A DNA stretch of 64,000 nucleotides, taken from JANNSX01 sp046348995. Lineage in GTDB: Bacteria > Pseudomonadota > Alphaproteobacteria > Rhizobiales > Hyphomicrobiaceae. Every line of letters begins with the position of its first letter. Position 1 is the stretch's first letter. The DNA is taken from assembly GCA_046348995.1 (NCBI GenBank), contig JAXMDB010000010.1, forward strand, positions 62,001-126,000. Direction: 5' to 3'. Below the pieces are notes generated by a model, which saw only the letters and a program-made list of their open reading frames with translations, searched no databases and was not told the origin of the DNA. Positions 9,645 through 18,930 of the stretch are shown here, in pieces. The translations under genes and the position numbers were made by a program.

Positions 9645-12600
9645 ATGGCGACGTTTCGTGGCACAGGTGCGAAGAACAAGCTGGTCGGCGGCGCATTTCG
9701 CGACACGCTGCTCGGTCTCGGCGGTAACGACACGCTGCTCGGCAATTCTGGCGTCGATACGCTCAAGGGCGGCACCGGCAACGACAGCATGGACGGCGGC
9801 ACGGGCAACGACAAGCTGTTCGGCGAGGCCGGCAACGACATCTTGAAAGGCGGCTCCGGCAACGACGCTCTGGACGGCGGCGCAGGCAATGACCGCCTGG
9901 ACGGTGGCGCGAACAACGATCTTCTCACCGGCGGTCTCGGCAACGACATCATCGTCGGCGGCACCGGCATCGACACAGCGGTATTCGCCGGTCTGAGCTC
10001 GGCTTCGACGATCTCGCAGGTCGGCACCAGCCTCGTGATCAGCGGCGCCAACGGCATCGACACCGTCGGAGCGGATGTCGAATTCGTGAGGTTCGCGGAC
10101 GGCTTGTTCGTGGCCGCGGCGCAGACGTTCAAGCTGACGACACAGGACGACGCGTTCACCGGTGGCTTGCGAAACGACCTCTTCACCTCGGTGATCAATA
10201 CGCAACTGACGTTCAATACCACCTACACCGGCGCCGACGTGCTGGATGGCGGTGGCGGCACGGGCGACGTGCTGCAGATCAGCATCACGGGCGTCAATGG
10301 CGTTGGAACTACCACGCCGCCGATCAGCCTGTCGAACATCGAGATCGTGCGAGTCCTCAACCAGGAAAGCGGCTTCGGGACCAGCGAGCTCGATGCGTCG
10401 ATCTGGAACGGCGTCACGACGATCGTCGCCGAGGGTGGCTTGCCTGGGGCTACGACCCAAATCAACAGCCTCGGCAATCTCGTCGCCGCCGAGATGCGGA
10501 ACAACGCCAGCAGCCTGATCATCGAATACGACGCCGGTGTGCTCGATGGGCTGGCCGATGTGCAGAGCTTGCTCCTCTCGGCCAACAATGGCGGTACCTT
10601 CGAAATTGCCGGCGGTCCGGCCGAAACGCTCGCCATCGCCTCTCAAGGGGGCGCCAATCGACTCTCACTGACGATCGGCCACACCTTCGGCACGATCAAC
10701 GTCACCGGCAATCAGCATCTCGACCTCACCATCCCGGGCGGCGTCACGACCTTGAACGCATCGGGCATGACGGGCGGCGGCATCCTCGCCGAGGGCTTGC
10801 TCTCGACCGGCACGATCTCGATCACCGGCTCGCTCGCCAACGACATCCTCGTGTTCTCGAGTGCCTCGCTCGCCAGCGGGGATGTGATCGACGGCGGCGC
10901 CGGCACCGGCGACATGCTCGCTTTCGTCAACGGCGGCAATTTTGCGGATCCGGCGTTCACGGGTGTGTCAAACGTAGAAACGCTGGCCTTCGGCCAGAGC
11001 GCCAGCGCGATAGTCGCGCTCGATGCCCAGGCGCTCGAGGCTGGCTTCGACCGCGTCAACATCTATGATGATGGCACTTCGGTTGATCTGACCGTACTCG
11101 CGGGTTTCGCCCGCTCCTTGACCGTAGATCTCGACGCGTTCGATCTGTCGGATTTCGCTCCGACTGTGGCGGGAAGCGACGTCATCGATGCGTCCCTTTT
11201 GGATGCCGCACACAAGCTCACGGTCGCGGCACGGGCCGGCAGTCTGGCGGGCAACTCTATCGTCGCCGGCGCCAACACTGGTGACGAGCTCGTGCTCACG
11301 GCCGACGGCGGTACGGCCGATCTCGGCGGCGTCCGGAACTTCGAGACGGTGACCGTCAAGGGTGGGACCGGGGCCGGTGCCACTGCCAGCATCAACATCT
11401 CTCTGAGCGATGACGCCATCGTCGGCGCCGGCAAGACCCTGACCGTCAATGCGGGGGGAGCGTCCGGGCTCACGAACACCTCAGCGCAGCTCCTTTTCGA
11501 CGGCTCGCTCGAGATCGACGGCAAGCTCGACGTCACCGGTGGTGCCGGTGCGGACGACATCATGGGCGGGCAGGGCGACGACATCCTGCGAGGCGGCACC
11601 AACAACGACATTCTGACCTCCGGCGCGGGCGTCGACGAGCTCCAAGGGGGTGACGGCAATGACAGCTTCCACATGGAGGGCAACCTCACGGCGGCGGACA
11701 CCATCGACGGCGGCAATGGCACGGCGGATACGCTTTTCAGTGCATCCGGCATACTCGACGATGCCGCTTTCACGAAGGTTAGCCTCGTCGAGAGGCTCGT
11801 CCTCGAGCAGGCGGCCACAGTGAACTTAGGCGCCAAAGCGCAAGGCGCAGGCTTCAACACGGTCGTCGGCTCGGCCGCCGCTGACGATTTCAACGTCGGC
11901 GCTGATTTCACCGCGAGCCTAACCATCGACCTCAGCGAGGGAGGCTTCGACACGCTGAGCGCGGCGGGCAAGCTCACCGGAGCCTTGACGGTGACAGCCG
12001 ATGCGTCCGATCTCGCAGATGGGGACAGCCTCACTGCGAACGGCACAATCGCCGGCAACACGATCGTGTTGAAGGCCGACAACGGCACGGCCCTTCTCGA
12101 CAATGTCAGTGGCTTTTCGACGGTGACCATCCTGGCTGGCACGGCCGCGGATGCCGACATCACTCTCTATGTCGGATCGAACAGCGTTCTCGCCGCCGGC
12201 CAGACGCTGAACATCAATGCCTCGGCGCTCACGAATACGGGTGCCTTCCTGTACTTCGACGGATATGGCGAGGCGAACGGCAACTTCTTCGTCACGGGCG
12301 GCGCCGGAGCGGACGAGCTCTATGACGGTGGCGGCAACGACACGCTCAACGGCGGCAACGGCAACGACATCCTCGGCTCGATCGGCGGCACCGACATTCT
12401 CAACGGCGAAGCAGGCGACGACACCATCTATATCGCAGAGCTGCAGCTCAACAGCGCCGACTTCATCAACGGTGGTAGCAACACGGCATCCCCGACGGGC
12501 GATGTCTTGGAGGTCTCCGGCGCGGGTGTCATCGACGACACGGACCTGACCAACGTGACTTTCGTCGAGACCTTGCGCCGTACGTCGGGTGGAACAACGA

Positions 12601-13727
12601 ACTTCGGTGCAGAGGCTCTCAACGCCGGCAATGGCATCAAGCGCTACGTCGGCGCGGGCGGCGCCGACGACTTGAATATCACCGCGGCCTACACGGGTCC
12701 GCTCACCGTCGACCTCAAGACGGCTCCCGGGGGCGCCGACGACATCGACGCATCGGCATCGATCGCAGCCGTGACCATCGAGGTGAACGCAGGCGACGTC
12801 ACGAACGACACGATCAAGGGGGGAACGTCCGGGAACGACGTTCTCAAGCTCACGGCCGATGGCTTGACCGCACAGTTGGATCACGTCAGCGGCGTCGAGA
12901 CGGTGACTGTCGCGGCCGGAGCTGTGGCCTCGACCGACGTCGGCATCCTCATCGGCGCCAACTCGGTCGTAGAAAGCGGTGGCACGCTCACGGTGAACGC
13001 CTCGGCACTTACGGATGCCAACGCGCAACTCTATTTCGACGGTTCAGCCGAGTCGGCGGCAAGCCCGGGCGTCGGGGCTGTCGGTAAATTCAACGTCACG
13101 GGAGGCAATGGCGCCGATGATCTGACCGGTGGTGGAGGAGATGACACGCTCAATGGCGGCGCGGGCAACGACTGGCTCGTCGGCGGCCTCGGCAACGACA
13201 CCATCAGTGCGGGTTCTGGCAGTGATACGGTTTATGCTGGCCTTGGTAGCGACGCGATCGATCTCGGCAATGAAGCGGGTCTTGGTGACCAAGACATCGT
13301 TGCATTCAGTATTGGCAGCGGCGTCACCGGCCTCACGACAGTTGCCAACTTCTTCGCCAATGATGCTTCGCCTGCATACGAAGATCGCGTGCAGGTGGAC
13401 AACGGAGTAGCAAACTGGGCTGCCGGCGGCCTCTTCCGAGCCTCGGACGGCGGATCGTCCCAAGCCAAGCTCGTCGTCCTGGATGGCAATCCTACTGGAT
13501 ATCTCGCAGCCTTCGATGCCGTCACGTCAGCCGACACTCTGCAGACCGGATCGTCGGGCACGCAAAGCTACCTATTCGTTTGGAACGATACCTCGAACCG
13601 CGTCCACGTCTCCTATGCGACCGTCGACAATAGCGGCGACACGGCAGTCGATTCACCGATCGACTTGGCCATCCTGACTGGTGTGTCGATGGCCAACTTG
13701 ACGCTGGACGACATCATCTTCGCCTGA
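9645..13727 (+). CDS. Large RTX-type calcium-binding surface/secreted protein
   Basis: 1360 residues. Nonapeptide glycine/aspartate repeats (GGxGNDxLx, the calcium beta-roll) occur at about 20-110, 630-680, 883-930 and 1150-1200. Between them lie three related modules of roughly 250-270 residues, each ending TLTVNAS..L..FDG followed by VTGGxGADxL. There is no N-terminal signal peptide; such proteins usually leave through a type I secretion system using a C-terminal signal. No secretion genes are in the window. The protein is strongly acidic. Likely role is cell-surface or matrix calcium-dependent structure, not a proven toxin: no lipase, protease or pore-forming domain was seen. A terminator follows. 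Confidence 0.9.
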   Translation: MATFRGTGAKNKLVGGAFRDTLLGLGGNDTLLGNSGVDTLKGGTGNDSMDGGTGNDKLFGEAGNDILKGGSGNDALDGGAGNDRLDGGANNDLLTGGLGNDIIVGGTGIDTAVFAGLSSASTISQVGTSLVISGANGIDTVGADVEFVRFADGLFVAAAQTFKLTTQDDAFTGGLRNDLFTSVINTQLTFNTTYTGADVLDGGGGTGDVLQISITGVNGVGTTTPPISLSNIEIVRVLNQESGFGTSELDASIWNGVTTIVAEGGLPGATTQINSLGNLVAAEMRNNASSLIIEYDAGVLDGLADVQSLLLSANNGGTFEIAGGPAETLAIASQGGANRLSLTIGHTFGTINVTGNQHLDLTIPGGVTTLNASGMTGGGILAEGLLSTGTISITGSLANDILVFSSASLASGDVIDGGAGTGDMLAFVNGGNFADPAFTGVSNVETLAFGQSASAIVALDAQALEAGFDRVNIYDDGTSVDLTVLAGFARSLTVDLDAFDLSDFAPTVAGSDVIDASLLDAAHKLTVAARAGSLAGNSIVAGANTGDELVLTADGGTADLGGVRNFETVTVKGGTGAGATASINISLSDDAIVGAGKTLTVNAGGASGLTNTSAQLLFDGSLEIDGKLDVTGGAGADDIMGGQGDDILRGGTNNDILTSGAGVDELQGGDGNDSFHMEGNLTAADTIDGGNGTADTLFSASGILDDAAFTKVSLVERLVLEQAATVNLGAKAQGAGFNTVVGSAAADDFNVGADFTASLTIDLSEGGFDTLSAAGKLTGALTVTADASDLADGDSLTANGTIAGNTIVLKADNGTALLDNVSGFSTVTILAGTAADADITLYVGSNSVLAAGQTLNINASALTNTGAFLYFDGYGEANGNFFVTGGAGADELYDGGGNDTLNGGNGNDILGSIGGTDILNGEAGDDTIYIAELQLNSADFINGGSNTASPTGDVLEVSGAGVIDDTDLTNVTFVETLRRTSGGTTNFGAEALNAGNGIKRYVGAGGADDLNITAAYTGPLTVDLKTAPGGADDIDASASIAAVTIEVNAGDVTNDTIKGGTSGNDVLKLTADGLTAQLDHVSGVETVTVAAGAVASTDVGILIGANSVVESGGTLTVNASALTDANAQLYFDGSAESAASPGVGAVGKFNVTGGNGADDLTGGGGDDTLNGGAGNDWLVGGLGNDTISAGSGSDTVYAGLGSDAIDLGNEAGLGDQDIVAFSIGSGVTGLTTVANFFANDASPAYEDRVQVDNGVANWAAGGLFRASDGGSSQAKLVVLDGNPTGYLAAFDAVTSADTLQTGSSGTQSYLFVWNDTSNRVHVSYATVDNSGDTAVDSPIDLAILTGVSMANLTLDDIIFA

Positions 13728-13751
13728 TTGCACCGGCGCGTGAATGTCTTC

Positions 13752-13779
13752 AAACGGCGGCCCTCGCGGCCGCCGTTTT
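13752..13779 (+). terminator. Rho-independent terminator after the RTX gene
   Basis: Perfect 11-bp stem AAACGGCGGCC / GGCCGCCGTTT with loop CTCGC, ending in a short T-run, 25 bp after the stop. Confidence 0.85.
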
Positions 13780-13946
13780 CCATTTCCGACGCCACACCAT
13801 TCAGTTGCATCCCCTCCCATTCACCCGCCCTTCACCTCCCCGCCGCAGCTTGGCCGCGATCGCGCCCAGCGCCGTGCGCTTTTCACCGCTAGAACCGTCG
13901 CGGTTTAACCCTCCATTAGGGTTATCGGTTCACAACCTCAGGCGTC

Positions 13947-14612
13947 ATGTTGCGTCTGCGTTTCTATGTCCCGGTTCTGACGGTGGCCGTGCTTGTCGCG
14001 AGCTGCTCCTCGACGCCGTATTTCACGGCCGAGGAGGAGCCTTGGCGCGATCAGGCCGAGATCGCGTGCCTCAACGCCGGCACCGTGCACGAGAGCGCCT
14101 TCATCGAAATGCAGCGATCCGCTCTCGGCGGTCCGAGCCCCTGCGGCGCCGTGCGGCCGTTCAAGGTCGCGGCAGCGCTCGGCGGCTATGTCAGCCTCAA
14201 GCCGTCCGCGACGCTCCAATGCGGCATGATCCCGGCGATCGACCGGTGGATGGCGGACGTCGTGCAGCCGGCGGCGCATCGTCACTTCGGCATGGGTGTC
14301 GTCGAGGCGGGCGTCATGTCCTCCTACTCGTGCCGGCCCCGCAACAGCGAGTGGGGCGCCAAGCTGTCCGAGCACGGGCACGCCAACGCCATCGACATCG
14401 GCGACTTCCGCTTGGCCGATGGGCGCAAGATCACGGTGCTCAGCGGCTGGAACGGCGCCGCTGACGAGCAGGCCTTCTTACGTGAGGTCCGCGGCGGCGC
14501 CTGCGGGATCTTCAAGACCGTGCTAGGTCCCGGCTCCGACCGCCACCACGCCAACCACCTGCACTTGGATCTCGCGCACCACAACCGCCGCGGCTCGTCC
14601 TACTGCAAGTAG
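13947..14612 (+). CDS. Extensin-like (M15-type fold) lipoprotein
   Basis: 221 residues. A lipoprotein signal with lipobox LVASC (Cys at about 20) predicts outer- or inner-membrane anchoring. The rest matches the bacterial extensin-like C-terminal domain: four-plus cysteines, SSYSCRPRN, SEHGHANAIDIGDF and HHANHLHLDL, a His/Asp arrangement like that of D,D-carboxypeptidases of the M15 clan. It probably acts on or binds peptidoglycan. It stands alone between the RTX and adhesin genes. Confidence 0.85.
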   Translation: MLRLRFYVPVLTVAVLVASCSSTPYFTAEEEPWRDQAEIACLNAGTVHESAFIEMQRSALGGPSPCGAVRPFKVAAALGGYVSLKPSATLQCGMIPAIDRWMADVVQPAAHRHFGMGVVEAGVMSSYSCRPRNSEWGAKLSEHGHANAIDIGDFRLADGRKITVLSGWNGAADEQAFLREVRGGACGIFKTVLGPGSDRHHANHLHLDLAHHNRRGSSYCK

Positions 14613-14815
14613 GCGCGCGTCCTCCGCGAGCCGCCCAATCCCACAAAGAACTTCTGTGCCGTCACACCTGCGCTCGCAAACCCGCGGCGTGGCGCGAGAG
14701 AGTTGTGCTGAATTCTGCCTCTCACGGACGATTGGCAACGGGAAGGTGCAATTTAAGGGATTGATAACCATCATCGACTACTCATGGTTGCCATCGGCCT
14801 ACCTTGAGCATCGCT

Positions 14816-16780
14816 ATGGGCCAGGCCGTAGTCTGCGTTTCCAGCTCGGAGTTTGTACCCGTGTCTCGATCTGTCCCCGGTATCGAGCACCCTGTGCGCG
14901 ACGCGATCATCGAGGTTGCCCTCCCCCTCCTCGCCTATCTCGTCGCCATCATAGCGGCGCTCCTTCTGCTCGCCGGCGCCGCGCATCCGGCATCTGCCCA
15001 AGCCTGCGCGACCGGTAGCGGCCTTTCCTCGCTCGAGTGCGGCGTCACCGCGACCGCCGACGGCTTCCAATCGACGGCTGCCGGCGAAGGCGCTGAAGCG
15101 CTCGGTCTGCACGCGACCGCGATCGGCCAGAGCGCGGGCGCTATCCGAGACCTGACGACGGCCGTCGGGCAGGGAGCCGGGGCGACCGGCGACAACGCAA
15201 CCGCCGTCGGGCAGAACGCGCAAGCCGACGCGACCAGCGCAACCGCGCTCGGCCAGGCGTCGCTCGGCCAGGGCGCAGCGTCTACGGCCGTCGGCGCAGG
15301 CTCGACCGCGGTCGGCAATCTCTCGACCGCGATTGGCCAGACCGCCAATGCGGCCGTCGACAACGCAACCGCCGTTGGACAGGGCGCGCAAGCCACCGGC
15401 AGCAACACCACCGCGCTCGGCCAAGGATCGCGCTCAAGTGGGGCCGGTGCGACCGCGCTTGGCGCGTCGAACTCCGCAACCGGCAGCCTGAGCGTCGCCG
15501 TCGGCATGGCGAGCCAGGCAAGTGGGGTATCCAGCGTCGCCGTCGGACAGGGCAGCCGCGCAAGCGGCACGAATGCCGTGTCGTTCGGCCAGGGCGCTCA
15601 GGCGACAGGAAGCGACGGCATCGCGCTCGGGCAGGATTCGAGCGCGAACTTCGCCAATGCGGTCGCGATCGGCACGGGCGTCGATGCGTCGCGTGCCAAT
15701 CAGATCGCCCTTGGCACGTCGAGCAACACGCTGACGGTCGCGGGCGTGCCCTCGGTGGCGAGCCGCACGGCGCAGACCGGCGCACTTCAGGTCGTGACCA
15801 CCGACGCCAACGGCAACATCGCCGCGGATGGCGGGCAGATCTTCCAGGATCTGGCGACGCTCGATGCGCGGGTCGATGCGCACGACACCCAAATCCTCGC
15901 CCTGCAGACGACTGCGGCCGATCATGAGGTCCGGCTGACCGCTGTCGAGGGAGACGTGGCCACGTTGCAGGCCGATGTCTCCGTGCTCGACACGCGCGTC
16001 GACCAGCATGATACCGACATCGCCACTCTCGATGGACACGTCGACCAGCACGACACCGATATCGCCACTCTCGATGGACGCGTCGACCAGCACGACACCG
16101 ACATCGCTACCCTCGACGGCCGCGTCGACCAACACGACACCGACATCGTTACCCTCGACGGCCGCGTCGACCAACATGACACCGACATCGCGTCGCTCGA
16201 AACGACCTCCGCCAATCACGAAGCCCGCATCACGCAGAATAGAACCGACATCGACAATCTCGAGACGACCGTCGGTGGACATTCGACGTCGATCACCAAC
16301 ATCAACACGACGCTCGGCAATCACGAGACGCGCATCACGCAGAACCGCACCGATATCAACGCGCTAAAGTCAGTCACGAGCAGCCACACGAAGATCATCA
16401 ACCGGCACACGAAAGAAATCGCGACCCTCGACAAGCGCGCCGATGGCCACGACGCCGACATTGCCGGCTTGCACGACGACGTCGCCGACACCAACGCCCG
16501 TGTCGACGCGATCAACACCGACTACAGCAAGATGCAGAGCCAGATCGATACGAACACCGAAGGCATCGCCATGGCCTTCGCGCTGTCGGGCGCCTCGTTG
16601 CTGCCCTCCGACTCGAACTTCGCCATGTCGTTCGACTACGGCCATTTCGACGGCTCTAACGCGCTCGCCTTCGGGGCGGCAGGCCGGCTCGACAAGAACA
16701 TTTACGTCTCGGGCGGCCTCGGCATCGGCACGGATACGGGCAATGTCGGCGGCCGCGCCGGCGTGACACTCGCATGGTGA
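14816..16780 (+). CDS. YadA-type trimeric autotransporter adhesin
   Basis: 654 residues from this ATG (TTG 14804 and GTG 14861, the latter with GGAG 9 nt upstream, are alternatives). Long signal region ending HPASAQA; a head of many degenerate 14-residue YadA repeats (about 80-310; AxGxxAxAxxxxAxAxG); a coiled-coil stalk (about 345-565) that includes five tandem copies of VDQHDTDIATLDGR; and a C-terminal membrane anchor of four beta strands ending AGVTLAW. Three chains are expected to form one surface fibre for adhesion. The following small secreted protein gene starts 11 bp downstream, suggesting co-transcription. Confidence 0.92.
   Translation: MGQAVVCVSSSEFVPVSRSVPGIEHPVRDAIIEVALPLLAYLVAIIAALLLLAGAAHPASAQACATGSGLSSLECGVTATADGFQSTAAGEGAEALGLHATAIGQSAGAIRDLTTAVGQGAGATGDNATAVGQNAQADATSATALGQASLGQGAASTAVGAGSTAVGNLSTAIGQTANAAVDNATAVGQGAQATGSNTTALGQGSRSSGAGATALGASNSATGSLSVAVGMASQASGVSSVAVGQGSRASGTNAVSFGQGAQATGSDGIALGQDSSANFANAVAIGTGVDASRANQIALGTSSNTLTVAGVPSVASRTAQTGALQVVTTDANGNIAADGGQIFQDLATLDARVDAHDTQILALQTTAADHEVRLTAVEGDVATLQADVSVLDTRVDQHDTDIATLDGHVDQHDTDIATLDGRVDQHDTDIATLDGRVDQHDTDIVTLDGRVDQHDTDIASLETTSANHEARITQNRTDIDNLETTVGGHSTSITNINTTLGNHETRITQNRTDINALKSVTSSHTKIINRHTKEIATLDKRADGHDADIAGLHDDVADTNARVDAINTDYSKMQSQIDTNTEGIAMAFALSGASLLPSDSNFAMSFDYGHFDGSNALAFGAAGRLDKNIYVSGGLGIGTDTGNVGGRAGVTLAW
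15998..16204 (+). repeat. 42-bp in-frame tandem repeat in the adhesin stalk
   Basis: Five consecutive near-identical 42-bp units (start points 15998, 16040, 16082, 16124, 16166; the last diverges at its end) encode 14-residue units, two coiled-coil heptads each. Copy-number change would lengthen or shorten the stalk without shifting frame. Confidence 0.9.
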
Positions 16781-16791
16781 GGAGCAATACA

Positions 16792-17256
16792 ATGCAGTTG
16801 CGTAAACTCGCGATCCTGGCCCCGCTCGTCCTCGGCGCCGCTCTACCGCCCGCGCCGGCTCACGCCGCACAACAGATGTCTCCACCCGACCGGCATGGCC
16901 AGGCGATCCTCATCTACTCGGCGCTGATGGCGCTCGATCAGGCGAACACGACGGGGAACTACAGCGTGCTCCGCGACCTCGCCGCTCCCGAGCTCCAGGC
17001 GACGACGTCACCGGCCGCGCTGGCGGAGGCATTTGCGGGCTACCGCCGCATGAATGTCGCGCTCGGCCCCGCCGTGCTCTTCGAGCCACATCTGGCGGCA
17101 CCGGCGGCCGTTGCGACCGATGGCACGCTGCGCTTGAAAGGGTACATGCCGACGCGGCCTCTGCGCATCAACTTCGATCTGACGTTTCGCGCGGTCGCGG
17201 GAAGTTGGCGGCTCATCGCCGTCGCGATTGCCCCGACCCAGAGCGGCAAGCCTTGA
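16792..17256 (+). CDS. Small secreted protein of unknown function
   Basis: 154 residues. Signal peptide ends near PAHA-AQQ; the mature part (ALMALDQANTTGNYSVLRDL ... FDLTFRAVAGSWRLIAVAIAP) has the length and pattern of an NTF2-like cone fold, a tentative call. The start is the ATG behind GAGGAG, not the in-frame ATG 18 nt earlier that overlaps the adhesin stop. It probably shares the adhesin transcript and may act with it in the periplasm. Confidence 0.75.
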   Translation: MQLRKLAILAPLVLGAALPPAPAHAAQQMSPPDRHGQAILIYSALMALDQANTTGNYSVLRDLAAPELQATTSPAALAEAFAGYRRMNVALGPAVLFEPHLAAPAAVATDGTLRLKGYMPTRPLRINFDLTFRAVAGSWRLIAVAIAPTQSGKP

Positions 17257-17379
17257 GGGCAACCCACGGAGAGGAATGAATTTTTCCTTTACCTTCATAA
17301 CTGAAGTCTTGTCCGCCAGTGGCAATCGCCCGATTCGCTCACCACATGAGAGCCGGGTGCTCAAAGGGGAGACACGCTC

Positions 17380-18375
17380 ATGGGTGGCCTCGACATCTTC
17401 GTCCTCGTACTGGTCGTGCTTGTGGGCGTCGCGCTGTGGTCGACCATCAAGGTCGTACCGCAGGGCTCCAACCTCACCGTCGAGCGCTTCGGGCGCTACA
17501 CACGCACGCTGCAGCCCGGGTTGCATATCCTCGTGCCCTTCATGGAGCGGGTCGGGTACCGCATGAACATGAAGGAGCAGGTGATGGACATCCCGAGCCA
17601 GGAGGTCATCACCCGCGACAACGCCATGGTGCGTGTCGACGGCGTGGCCTTCTATCAGGTGCTGGATGCCGCACAGGCCGCCTACGAGGTCAACGATCTC
17701 CAGCAGGCGATCGTCAATCTCACGATGACCAACATCCGCACCGTCATGGGCTCGATGGACCTGGACGAGCTGCTATCGCATCGCGACAAGATCAACGCGC
17801 GCCTGTTGCAGGTCATCGACGACGCGACCCAGCCCTGGGGCGTCAAGGTCACGCGCATCGAAATCAAGGACATCGAGCCGCCGCGCGATCTGGTCGACTC
17901 GATGGCGCGCCAGATGAAGGCTGAACGCGAGAAGCGCGCCCAGATCCTGGAAGCCGAGGGTTTGCGGCAAGCGCAGATCCTGAAATCCGAAGGTGAGAAG
18001 CAGGCCGCCGTGCTCGCTGCCGAGGGCCGCCGCGAGGCCGCCTTCAAGGACGCCGAGGCTCGCGAGCGTGCGGCGGAAGCCGAAGCGAAGGCAACCGAGC
18101 TCGTCTCGAGCGCGATCGCCAACGGCAACGTCCAAGCCATCAACTACTTCGTTGCCAACAACTACGTGAAGGCACTGGAGGCGCTCGCCTCGGCGCCGAA
18201 CCAGAAGGTCATCATGATGCCTCTGGAGGCCTCATCCGTCATCGGTTCGCTCGCAGGTCTGGCGCAGATCACCGGCGAAGCCTTCGGACCGAAAGGCACG
18301 AACGGCTCGTCGCCGACCTCACCCCCGGCGACGCGCGGCGTCACGACCTCGCCGTGGGGTGGAACGGAGCGGTAG
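17380..18375 (+). CDS. SPFH/band 7 (stomatin-like, QmcA-type) membrane protein
   Basis: 331 residues. One N-terminal transmembrane helix (about 5-23), then the SPFH domain (VPQGSNLTVERFGRYTRTLQPGLHILVPFMERV...), a long Ala/Glu-rich coiled coil (about 178-255) and a flexible Pro/Ser-rich tail. These proteins oligomerise into membrane rings that organise microdomains and membrane proteases. It precedes an nfeD gene, the standard partner. A GGGGAGA site precedes the ATG. Confidence 0.93.
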   Translation: MGGLDIFVLVLVVLVGVALWSTIKVVPQGSNLTVERFGRYTRTLQPGLHILVPFMERVGYRMNMKEQVMDIPSQEVITRDNAMVRVDGVAFYQVLDAAQAAYEVNDLQQAIVNLTMTNIRTVMGSMDLDELLSHRDKINARLLQVIDDATQPWGVKVTRIEIKDIEPPRDLVDSMARQMKAEREKRAQILEAEGLRQAQILKSEGEKQAAVLAAEGRREAAFKDAEARERAAEAEAKATELVSSAIANGNVQAINYFVANNYVKALEALASAPNQKVIMMPLEASSVIGSLAGLAQITGEAFGPKGTNGSSPTSPPATRGVTTSPWGGTER

Positions 18376-18420
18376 TGGAGCTTGCGTCCCTCTCGAGGGG
18401 AAATGCCAAACGCCTTGAAC

Positions 18421-18449
18421 TGGGGTTAGACCCGGCGGGTCTAACCCCA
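18421..18449. repeat. Perfect 13-bp inverted repeat between SPFH and nfeD genes
   Basis: TGGGGTTAGACCC, a GGC loop, then the exact reverse complement. No T-run follows, so it is not a standard terminator. It sits 46 bp past the SPFH stop and 38 bp before the nfeD start, where it could tune transcript levels of the second gene or protect the mRNA end. Confidence 0.75.
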
Positions 18450-18486
18450 CCTAAGATCCAGGCCACAACGTATTCAGGTAACGCCC

Positions 18487-18927
18487 ATGTCCTTCCTCGC
18501 TGACCTCGGTCCCTGGAACTGGCTCATCGCCGCGGGCCTCCTCTTCATCCTCGAGGTGTTCGCGCCAGGCGTGTTCCTGATGTGGTTCGGCGTCGCCGCC
18601 GCCGTCGTGGGCCTGCTCGCCATGGCCTTCGACGTCTCGCTGCTGGCACAGGCGCTGATCTTCGCGGTGGCGGCCATCGCCTCGGTGCTGATCGGACGCA
18701 AGCTCTTCCCCTACACCGAGCAGGTGAGCGATCAGTCCAGCCTGAACCTGCGCGGCCAGCAGTATGTCGGTAAGACCTTCGTATTGGAGGAGCCGATCGC
18801 CGAAGGCCGCGGCAAGCTGCGCGTCGGCGATACGCTGTGGTCGGCGGAAGGCCCCGACCTCGACGCCGGCAAGCGCGTGCGCGTGACGGCGGTGAAGGGG
18901 ACGGTGCTGGTGGTCGAGGGGGCGTGA
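18487..18927 (+). CDS. NfeD family membrane protein
   Basis: 146 residues. Three or so helices (about 10-72, including FILEVFAPGVFLMWFGVAAAVVGLL split by a Gly) and a C-terminal OB-fold domain (GKTFVLEEPIAEGRGKLRVGDTLWSAEGPDLDAGKRVRV). This is the short NfeD without the protease domain. It partners the SPFH protein encoded upstream in membrane-quality control. Confidence 0.92.
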   Translation: MSFLADLGPWNWLIAAGLLFILEVFAPGVFLMWFGVAAAVVGLLAMAFDVSLLAQALIFAVAAIASVLIGRKLFPYTEQVSDQSSLNLRGQQYVGKTFVLEEPIAEGRGKLRVGDTLWSAEGPDLDAGKRVRVTAVKGTVLVVEGA

Positions 18928-18930
18928 TAC

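Noticed and set aside
9222..10646. 474-codon open frame on the minus strand opposite the RTX gene and the DUF2852 gene
   Set aside because: Spans the end of one clear gene and the start of another on the plus strand; no family pattern; a by-product of high G+C content.
15998..16204. Regular 42-bp repeats resembling a CRISPR array
   Set aside because: No unique spacers; the units encode an in-frame adhesin stalk.
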